Below, piece after piece: positions 43,939-50,732 of a DNA stretch of 64,000 nucleotides. The first letter of the stretch is position 1; every line of letters starts with the position of its first letter. The DNA comes from Leeuwenhoekiella blandensis MED217. GTDB taxonomy: Bacteria > Bacteroidota > Bacteroidia > Flavobacteriales > Flavobacteriaceae. The position numbers were made by a program, and so were the translations under genes. The notes beneath the pieces are model-generated. The model saw only the letters and a program-made list of their open reading frames with translations, had not been told where the DNA came from and did not search any database. The stretch spans positions 968,567 through 1,032,566 of the forward strand of contig NZ_CH672395.1 of NCBI RefSeq assembly GCF_000152985.1. The letters run 5' to 3'.

Positions 43939-46122
43939 ATGGAGACTTTGCGATTTTTTGCCCTTAAGGAAAGCCTAAATAGAAAGCCAAAGCTTGTGTT
44001 AGAAACTCAAAAGCGTTCTGAGTTATACGGAAAGCACGTTTTTGGAAAAGATGCGATGCGCCAGGTACTGTCGCAAGACGCCTTTGAAGCTGTGGAAGAT
44101 GCCATAAATACAGGAGCTAAAATAGACCGACTGATGGCTGATAGTATCGCTGCAGGTATGAAACAATGGGCGCTTGAATTGGGAGCAACACATTATACGC
44201 ATTGGTTTCAACCCTTAACAGGAGCAACAGCTGAAAAGCATGATGCTTTTTTTGAACGAACTTCAGATGGGCGCGCTATAGAAAAGTTTGAGGGAGCAAA
44301 GTTGGTTCAGCAGGAACCCGATGCATCTTCTTTTCCCCACGGCGGAATAAGAAATACTTTTGAAGCTCGAGGATATACCGCCTGGGATCCTACATCTCCG
44401 GCTTTTATTTTAGATACGACACTCTGTATTCCTACAGTTTTTGTTTCCTATACCGGGGAAGCGCTTGATAATAAAACTCCGTTATTAAGGGCGTTAAATG
44501 CAATTGATCAAAACGCCACTGAAGTAGCAAAATATTTTAATAAGAGTGTGACCAAAGTAACGGCTACTTTAGGTTGGGAACAGGAGTATTTCTTGATCGA
44601 TTCTGCACTTGCAGCGTCTCGGCCTGATATTATGCAAACCGGTAGAGCTATGTTGGGGCACGCGCCGGCGAAGGGCCAACAATTAGATGATCATTATTTT
44701 GGTTCAATTCCTGAGCGTGCACTTAATTTTATGAAAGAATTGGAGCAGGAATGTATGTTGTTGGGAATTCCGGTGAAAACAAGGCACAATGAAGTGGCTC
44801 CTAATCAGTTTGAATTGGCACCTGTTTTTGAAGAAGCAAATCTTGCTGTTGATCACAATTCACTCATTATGGATTTGATGGATCGCGTTGCTGGTCGTCA
44901 CAATCTGAAGGTGTTATTTCACGAGAAACCATTTGCCGGAATAAACGGTAGCGGGAAACACAATAATTGGTCGCTTGCAACCGATACCGGTGTAAACTTG
45001 TTGAGTCCGGGAACCACACCGATGAAGAATTTGCAGTTTCTTACCTTCTTCATCAATACAATTAAAGCGGTTCAGGAAAACGAAGAATTGCTTAGAGCTT
45101 CCGTCGCTTCAGCCTCCAACGATCACAGATTGGGAGCTAACGAAGCGCCACCCGCAATTATGTCGGTTTTTATAGGAAAACAGCTTACCGCTGTTCTTGA
45201 TGAACTCGAGAAAGTAACCGATGGTAAATTATCTCCACAAGAGAAAACAGATCTAAAGCTCAATGTAGTTGGTAAAATCCCTGAAATATTACTGGATAAT
45301 ACCGATAGAAACAGAACATCACCTTTTGCATTTACCGGAAATAAGTTTGAGTTTAGGGCAGTAGGTAGTACTACAAACTGTGCGCGGCCCATGGTTGTTT
45401 TAAATACTATAGTAGCCAAACAGCTTAAAGATTTTAAGACTGAAGTAGATAAGCTTATTGACAAAGAAAGCATGAAAAAGGATGATGCCATATTTAATGT
45501 GCTGCGTGAGTATATCAAGTCTTCTAAGAAAATCAGATTTGAAGGAGATGGTTACAGTGCAGATTGGGAAAAGGAAGCAAAAAAGCGAAAGCTGAGTAAC
45601 AATAGAACTACTCCCGAGGCACTAAATGTTCAAATAGGTAAACGAGTGATAAAACTGTTTGAAGAAATGGAGGTGATGAATGCCATCGAGCTCAAAGCAC
45701 GCTACGATATCGAACTTGAAGAGTATATCAAACGCATTCAAATTGAAAGCCGTGTTTTAGGCGCAATCGCCGGAAATCATATAATTCCTACAGCGATTAG
45801 ATACCAGAATCTTTTAATAAAGAATGTTAAAGGACTAAAGTCGATTTATGACTCAAACTATAAGGATTTTGCTGAAGAGCAAATAGAGCTTGTAGAAAAG
45901 ATTTCGGGGTATATAAGTACTATTAATCGCGAAATCAATTATATGATTGAAGCAAGAAAGGAAGCCAACGCGCTTGAAACCAAAGATCGAGCAGATTTAT
46001 ACAGAACAAAAGTGCTTCCATTTTTTGATTCCATTCGGTATGCTTCAGACAAGTTGGAATTGGTGGTAGAGGATAAACTTTGGCCACTCGCTAAGAATCG
46101 GGAATTACTTAATTTGAATTAA
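43939..46122 (+). CDS. glnN: Glutamine synthetase type III
   Basis: 727-residue GSIII, the large dodecameric form common in Bacteroidota and cyanobacteria. ATG at 43939 gives METLRFFALKESLNRKPKLV. Signatures: HYTHWFQPLTGATAEKHDAF, GWEQEYFLID (metal site), KTRHNEVAPNQFELAPVFEE, LFHEKPFAGINGSGKHNNWS, PSTNEAPPAI-type SNDHRLGANEAPPAIMSVFI and DRNRTSPFAFTGNKFEFRAV. The extended C-terminal helical region (about 560-727) is family-typical. No glnB is adjacent. Together with GSII it forms a divergent pair. Confidence 0.95.
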   Translation: METLRFFALKESLNRKPKLVLETQKRSELYGKHVFGKDAMRQVLSQDAFEAVEDAINTGAKIDRLMADSIAAGMKQWALELGATHYTHWFQPLTGATAEKHDAFFERTSDGRAIEKFEGAKLVQQEPDASSFPHGGIRNTFEARGYTAWDPTSPAFILDTTLCIPTVFVSYTGEALDNKTPLLRALNAIDQNATEVAKYFNKSVTKVTATLGWEQEYFLIDSALAASRPDIMQTGRAMLGHAPAKGQQLDDHYFGSIPERALNFMKELEQECMLLGIPVKTRHNEVAPNQFELAPVFEEANLAVDHNSLIMDLMDRVAGRHNLKVLFHEKPFAGINGSGKHNNWSLATDTGVNLLSPGTTPMKNLQFLTFFINTIKAVQENEELLRASVASASNDHRLGANEAPPAIMSVFIGKQLTAVLDELEKVTDGKLSPQEKTDLKLNVVGKIPEILLDNTDRNRTSPFAFTGNKFEFRAVGSTTNCARPMVVLNTIVAKQLKDFKTEVDKLIDKESMKKDDAIFNVLREYIKSSKKIRFEGDGYSADWEKEAKKRKLSNNRTTPEALNVQIGKRVIKLFEEMEVMNAIELKARYDIELEEYIKRIQIESRVLGAIAGNHIIPTAIRYQNLLIKNVKGLKSIYDSNYKDFAEEQIELVEKISGYISTINREINYMIEARKEANALETKDRADLYRTKVLPFFDSIRYASDKLELVVEDKLWPLAKNRELLNLN

Positions 46123-46522
46123 AACGATAGATTTTTTAATTAAGAATCTTATTAAAATGTTAATTTAAATTCATTTAAAGTTTAACCTCTTACAATTCTT
46201 GTAGGAAAAGTATTTCAATTCAATTCTTCATTAGAGAAAGGGTATTTTTCCCTTTTAGCCGCTTAGGGCGCATAGGATATGGCTTTGGATACTATAACGT
46301 TTTCGCTTCAAGCTTAATTTCATCGAAAAGTTATATTCTTCTTAAAATCTGAGGTTTAGTTTTTTAGAAATTAGCATCGCATTGAGACAGGATTTATAAA
46401 GCAGTCTCAACTCCCCTTATAAAATTTCTTTCGGATTGAGTCCCCTCACTCTTAGAAGCCGAGAGACTGAAATAGCATTTTATTAACCATTCTATATATT
46501 ATTAATTTAAAACTTTTCTATT
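46123..46522 (+). other. 400-nt leader upstream of the curli-like operon
   Basis: No gene. Very AT-rich with a few pyrimidine tracts (about 46219-46260) and near-palindromic AGTCTC/GAGACT sequences at about 46403 and 46471. I find no good TAnnTTTG box, so the operon promoter may need an alternative sigma factor or an activator. It is a likely site for regulation of the operon starting at 46523. Confidence 0.45.
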
Positions 46523-47551
46523 ATGAAAAAAGTAGTTTTATGCGCGAGTGCGCTAATGTTTGGGGCTGTTGCTTTTGCGCAATCCAACGTAAGTGATGTC
46601 GTGCAATCGGGAGCAGACAATACTTCAGATGTTACACAGACGGGTACTATGAATGACTCAGATGTAATGCAGTCAGGTACAATTAACCGCTCTTCGGTAA
46701 ACCAATTAGGTGCAGACAACTATAGCAGCGTTAGCTCTACAGGAAGACTCAACTCATCGCAGGTTCAACAGGTACATAACAATAATGAAAGTTATGTGAC
46801 TCAAACAGGACAGCAAAACGGTTCAAGAGTACTTCAAGGTTTTGTGAATAGTGGAGGAACAATTTCACGCGTAGGTAACGATAACTATAGTGAAGTTACT
46901 CAAACAGGTTTCCGCAACTCATCTTATGTTGCACAACAAGATCTGGCTTCAGACCCAAGTGAATTTAATGATTCTTATGTTGTTCAAATAGGAGATTTAA
47001 ATAGCAGCTCTGTTGCGCAGTTAGGGGATGTTAATTTCTCAGATGTTATTCAAAATGGTGATGGTAACGAAGGAACAGTTTATCAAAACGGTGATGGTAA
47101 CTTTTCTTATGCACACCAAGGTGGATTTGGTTTTACAAGTAACGATAATTTAAGTCAAGTATCACAAGTTGGAGACGACAACTATAGCCACGTAGATCAA
47201 TATGGCACATTAGGAACAGATGGTAGCATGTCTATGGTAGCTCAATTAGGTGATGCAAATCAGGCTCTCGTATGGCAAGATGGAGATAGCCATAACTCTG
47301 TTATAACCCAAACCGGTGATGCAAACCTTGCTTATACTCAGCAAAACGGGGATAACTCTGATTCTGAAGTAATGCAAACTGGTGACGCAAACTGGAGTGA
47401 AGTTTATCAATTAGGTTCTGGTCATATGAGTATTGTGACTCAAACTGGAGATATGAACTCTAGCTATGTATCTCAAACCGGAATGACCCATATGAGTACT
47501 GTTACGCAATTGGGTAACTCTAATGTTTCTTCTGTAGTGCAGATAAACTAA
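46523..47551 (+). CDS. Curlin-repeat amyloid fibre subunit (CsgA-like)
   Basis: 342 residues. Signal peptide MKKVVLCASALMFGAVAFAQ, then an almost uninterrupted series of about 27 units of 11 residues with consensus x-S-x-V-x-Q-x-G-x-x-N, e.g. TSDVTQTGTMN, DSDVMQSGTIN, SSSVAQLGDVN, MSIVTQTGDMN. Two units correspond to one 22-residue curlin repeat (strand-loop-strand). It is about twice the length of E. coli CsgA (five repeats), acidic, and almost free of Cys and of Lys. Secreted through CsgG and polymerised on the surface into curli-like amyloid. Longer insertions interrupt the register near residues 110, 155, 205 and 235. Confidence 0.9.
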   Translation: MKKVVLCASALMFGAVAFAQSNVSDVVQSGADNTSDVTQTGTMNDSDVMQSGTINRSSVNQLGADNYSSVSSTGRLNSSQVQQVHNNNESYVTQTGQQNGSRVLQGFVNSGGTISRVGNDNYSEVTQTGFRNSSYVAQQDLASDPSEFNDSYVVQIGDLNSSSVAQLGDVNFSDVIQNGDGNEGTVYQNGDGNFSYAHQGGFGFTSNDNLSQVSQVGDDNYSHVDQYGTLGTDGSMSMVAQLGDANQALVWQDGDSHNSVITQTGDANLAYTQQNGDNSDSEVMQTGDANWSEVYQLGSGHMSIVTQTGDMNSSYVSQTGMTHMSTVTQLGNSNVSSVVQIN

Positions 47552-47572
47552 AAGAGTAATCATTCAAATGAG

Positions 47573-47607
47573 GATGAAGGGAATAGGGATATCTTATTTC
47601 CTTCATC
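47573..47607 (+). terminator. Intra-operon attenuator hairpin after the fibre subunit
   Basis: 13-bp stem (GATGAAGGGAATA at 47573-47585 with TATTTCCTTCATC at 47595-47607, one G-T wobble), 9-nt loop, followed by TTTCTTTC. It lies 21 nt after the stop of the fibre subunit and 30 nt before the next gene. The T-tract is interrupted, so partial termination or 3'-end protection of an abundant csgA-only mRNA is more likely than a full stop. Confidence 0.65.
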
Positions 47608-47636
47608 TTTCTTTCAGTAAATCAAAAGAATAGACT

Positions 47637-48107
47637 ATGAGTTGCTTTTTTAAAACCATATGCATTGTTTTTTTTCTGATGTTTTCCATAATTGGTAAAG
47701 CTCAAGAAGTAGGTCCTAAAGTTTTAAATCAATTAGATCTACTGAGTTCGCAAAGAGCAAATCAAAGTGCTGGCGATATATTTATTGAACAAATAGGAGA
47801 TAGAAATACGGTGCAAACAATTCTAAGTAGTTCTGAGACCTCTATTAACCTAAGTCAAATAGGTGCAGGCAATGTTATTAATGTATCAGACAATTCTGAA
47901 AATTTAAAGTTAACGGTGCTTCAAAATGGAACTAATAATCAAATCTCCAAATACGGCTTATACGCATTGAAGGAGTTCAGTGCAGTACTTATTCAAAACG
48001 GAGAATATCAAAATCTAGATATTTTCGGTTCAAACGAACTCTCTAAAAATATGAAAGTAGAGATGCAGGGTTTAGGTCAAAGTATTGTAATAAGAAACTT
48101 CAACTAG
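47637..48107 (+). CDS. Minor curlin-like subunit (CsgB-like)
   Basis: 156 residues with signal peptide (MSCFFKTICIVFFLMFSIIG then KAQ). Degenerate curlin units are visible: FIEQIGDRNTVQTI, INLSQIGAGNVINVS, LTVLQNGTNNQISK, AVLIQNGEYQNLDIF, VEMQGLGQSIVIRNFN. Each keeps the Q-x-G/N pattern. Position after the major subunit and before the secretion genes suggests a nucleator role equivalent to CsgB; that is inference, the sequence does not prove it. Separated from the CsgH/E gene by 5 nt. Confidence 0.8.
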   Translation: MSCFFKTICIVFFLMFSIIGKAQEVGPKVLNQLDLLSSQRANQSAGDIFIEQIGDRNTVQTILSSSETSINLSQIGAGNVINVSDNSENLKLTVLQNGTNNQISKYGLYALKEFSAVLIQNGEYQNLDIFGSNELSKNMKVEMQGLGQSIVIRNFN

Positions 48108-48112
48108 TCTAA

Positions 48113-48886
48113 ATGTTTAAGAGTAAGCATTTTTTATGGTTTATATGTTGTCTGAGTTCAATGTGTGTATACTCTCAATATTACAATAAAGAAATTCAGG
48201 CAAATCTTAATGCGCAAGAAATAAATGGATTGATTCAATTAGATGCTTTTGCTACCAATAAAACTGAAGTTAATTCTAGTGTGCGTTATGTGTTTTCAAT
48301 CATTTATCCCAACAGTAAAAGCGATACGTTAAAAAAAGAAGTTACCGAAGGTCGCTTAGTTATTAACCCCAATGAAAAAATTGAAGTCTTATCAATCACA
48401 CTTGATAAGGAAGTCGATGAAAAAAAAATTATTCTATTTCTAATTTATGATACTGAAGATAACATCGTAGGTAAAGCAAGATTAGTGTTTGAAGGAGGAG
48501 AGCTTGTAGAAGATGACACAAAAGTAAATGTAATACAACGGCAAAATAACTTAGATGTTCAAGCTTCTAAAGCAGATGGTATAAGCCTTACAGGAATTGT
48601 TGTAGAAGATACTAAAACAAAGCCGGGAAGTGATTTCTATAAAGAATTCTACTCCGACTATCTGTCAAAAAATATAAATGGCAAGTTTATCGTAACCATT
48701 AAGGAAGTTTTGGCGATAGGCCGAAATACAAAAATAGAGGTGCTCGTTGCCAATACTAAAGTTCTTGAATTTATAGTAAGACCGTCAATGGCTTATTTAC
48801 GAGAAATGAAAAATTACGCCATTCTTAGGGTAATCAAACAATTAGAATTAATGAATAAAAACCAAAATACTGTTCAACACTATTGA
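48113..48886 (+). CDS. CsgH-like/CsgE fusion chaperone
   Basis: 257 residues with signal peptide. The N-terminal half (about 22-125, INGLIQLDAFATNKTEVNSS, VRYVFSIIYPNSKSDTLKK) resembles CsgH, a beta-sandwich inhibitor of curlin aggregation: it has the alternating hydrophobic pattern and the hydrophobic ending VGKARLVFEGG. The C-terminal half (about 150-245) matches CsgE: SLTGIVVEDTKTKPGSDFYK, EFYSDYLSK, FIVTIKEVLAIGRNTKIEVL, VANTKVLEFIVRP. CsgE caps the CsgG pore and delivers curlin to it. In E. coli CsgE is a stand-alone protein of about 129 residues. The CsgH assignment is the weaker part. Confidence 0.8.
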   Translation: MFKSKHFLWFICCLSSMCVYSQYYNKEIQANLNAQEINGLIQLDAFATNKTEVNSSVRYVFSIIYPNSKSDTLKKEVTEGRLVINPNEKIEVLSITLDKEVDEKKIILFLIYDTEDNIVGKARLVFEGGELVEDDTKVNVIQRQNNLDVQASKADGISLTGIVVEDTKTKPGSDFYKEFYSDYLSKNINGKFIVTIKEVLAIGRNTKIEVLVANTKVLEFIVRPSMAYLREMKNYAILRVIKQLELMNKNQNTVQHY

Positions 48887-48890
48887 AACC

Positions 48891-49292
48891 ATGAAGTACA
48901 TACTTTTTCTGCTTTTTTTAATAGCATCTTCCACCACGTTTGCACAACAGCTAACGTATCAACCTAAAAATCCAAATTTTGGAGGTGAGACTTTTAATTA
49001 TCAATGGCTTTTAAGTTCTGCAAATGCGCAGAATTCCTTTAAAGATCCTGAAGAAAATGCAGCCAAAGACCAATCAGAATTAGAAAGTTTTGCGAGCAAT
49101 CTGAATAGGCAACTATTAAGTCAAATATCAAGAGGACTATTCACCGCGCAATTGGGAGAAGGGCTAGAGGCAGGGACTTACAATTTTGGCTCTTTAGCTC
49201 TAGAAATATACGATTCAAATGAAGGATTGGTGATCAATATTTTAGACACCAATACGGGTGAACAAACCCAGATTATTGTCCCAAATCAATAA
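48891..49292 (+). CDS. csgF: Curli assembly factor CsgF
   Basis: 133 residues. Signal peptide MKYILFLLFLIASSTTFAQQ followed directly by LTYQPKNPNFGGETFNYQWL LSSANAQNSF-type sequence, the CsgF N-terminal segment that inserts in the CsgG channel constriction (NPNFGG and W-L-L-S-x-A-x-A-Q-N). A helical linker (about 50-85, ESFASNLNRQLLSQIS) and a C-terminal beta region (about 95-133) follow. It anchors the nucleator at the cell surface. Four nucleotides after the CsgH/E gene. Confidence 0.94.
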   Translation: MKYILFLLFLIASSTTFAQQLTYQPKNPNFGGETFNYQWLLSSANAQNSFKDPEENAAKDQSELESFASNLNRQLLSQISRGLFTAQLGEGLEAGTYNFGSLALEIYDSNEGLVINILDTNTGEQTQIIVPNQ

Positions 49293-49299
49293 GATTACA

Positions 49300-50712
49300 A
49301 TGTTAAAACATCATAGTTTATACGTCTTACTTCTACTTATTACCTTAAGCTCTTGTGGATCCTATTTTAACCAACCATTATCTCAGCAGGATGCGCGACT
49401 TGGAGAAGTAACCAGTCATACAACAACCTTAACTCAATTTCCTGAACCTGCTGAGCCGGTGGTTGCCGGGGTTTACAACTTTAAAGACCAGACAGGGCAG
49501 TATAAGAATGTAGAAAACGGAAGTACATTTAGTACGGCTGTTTCTCAGGGAGCAACCACCATGTTGATAAAAGCGCTAGAAGATTCTAAGTGGTTTACAC
49601 CTATTGAACGTGAGAACCTGGGAAACCTCCTGAATGAGCGGAATATAATTAGGTCTACACGGGATGAATATAGAAAGAATAACAATCCAAATGAACCTAA
49701 TTTACCTCCGTTGCTGTACGCAGGTGTTTTGCTTGAAGGTGGAATCATCAGTTATGATTCTAACATAATTACCGGTGGTTTGGGCGCGCGTTATTTTGGT
49801 GTAGGCGGTTCAACGCAATATAGACAGGATCGTCTTACAGTTTATTTAAGAGCAGTTTCGACTTCAAGCGGAAGAGTGCTTAAAACGGTATATGTTTCTA
49901 AAACGATTCTTTCACAGGCTATAGATGCTAGTTTGTTTAGATATGTGAATTTTCAGCGACTTTTAGAGGTAGAAACAGGGTATACTAAAAATGAACCGGT
50001 TCAGTTGGCCATGAAGGATGCCATAGAAAAAGCTGTAGAATCTTTGATTATTGAAGGTATTAAAGATAACCTATGGTCTTCAAAAGAAGGTGTGACCGTA
50101 AATGAGGCTTTGATTGAAAATTATGAAAAGGAAAAGGAGCTTGAAGAATCAACGCGTCTTTATGAGCGAGCATTTTTTACACAAGAATTTAAGCAATCTA
50201 TAGCACTCAGTTTTGCCGGAGCATTACTAGATGGAGATTATGGTAATAAGCAATTTGCTCCATTGGGAGGATTAGGATATACGAGCAGTCTCAATGAGTT
50301 TTTAGCTATAAATGTCAATGCCAACCTTTTCAAGCTTTACGGGGGAAGCGATTTTTCTGAAAGCTACGGAAGCGCCAACCTCAATTTAGAATTCAGAATA
50401 CTTAAAAACGATAAGCTTTCCCCGGTGGTCTATGGTGGAGGTGGCTTGGTCACGAGACTTCAGGGATCAGGAGAAAATGGAAGTGAAGATTTAACAGCGG
50501 CAAAAGTTCAATATGGTTTTGCGGTAGATTATCAACTTGCACCAAGGTTTAGTATGAGACTTTTTGCAGAGCACAATTTGACCTTTACCGATGAGTTAGA
50601 AGCTGCAGTAAGCGGCAAGCGCGACGACTATTACTATAACGTAGGACTAGGACTCAAGTATCATTTCAATTTTGGTAATAGTTCTGATAAGGAGAATACT
50701 TCTATAGAGTGA
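49300..50712 (+). CDS. csgG: CsgG outer-membrane secretion pore with C-terminal barrel-like extension
   Basis: 470-residue lipoprotein, start ATG 49300 (a longer frame from 49258 lies within csgF and is rejected). Lipobox ITLSSCGSYFNQP. The CsgG domain (about 20-285) contains AGVYNFKDQTGQYKN, KALEDSKWFTPIERENLGNL, PPLLYAGVLLEGGIISYDSN, GLGARYFGVGGSTQYRQDRL, TVYLRAVSTSSGRVLKTVYV: the transmembrane hairpins of the nonameric pore. E. coli CsgG ends there (about 277 residues). Here a further 180 residues follow with beta-barrel-like strands: SFAGALLDGDYGNKQFAPLG, VVYGGGGLVTRL, AVDYQLAPRFSMRLFAEHNL, NVGLGLKYHF. The end resembles an OmpA/OmpW-type outer-membrane domain. Confidence 0.88.
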   Translation: MLKHHSLYVLLLLITLSSCGSYFNQPLSQQDARLGEVTSHTTTLTQFPEPAEPVVAGVYNFKDQTGQYKNVENGSTFSTAVSQGATTMLIKALEDSKWFTPIERENLGNLLNERNIIRSTRDEYRKNNNPNEPNLPPLLYAGVLLEGGIISYDSNIITGGLGARYFGVGGSTQYRQDRLTVYLRAVSTSSGRVLKTVYVSKTILSQAIDASLFRYVNFQRLLEVETGYTKNEPVQLAMKDAIEKAVESLIIEGIKDNLWSSKEGVTVNEALIENYEKEKELEESTRLYERAFFTQEFKQSIALSFAGALLDGDYGNKQFAPLGGLGYTSSLNEFLAINVNANLFKLYGGSDFSESYGSANLNLEFRILKNDKLSPVVYGGGGLVTRLQGSGENGSEDLTAAKVQYGFAVDYQLAPRFSMRLFAEHNLTFTDELEAAVSGKRDDYYYNVGLGLKYHFNFGNSSDKENTSIE

Positions 50713-50732
50713 GATTTAATATAAATCGAAAA

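Noticed and set aside
46580-47551. Possible CRISPR or tandem DNA repeat in the fibre gene
   Set aside because: The 33-nt periodicity is protein-level (11-residue curlin half-units) with divergent DNA; there are no identical repeats or spacers.
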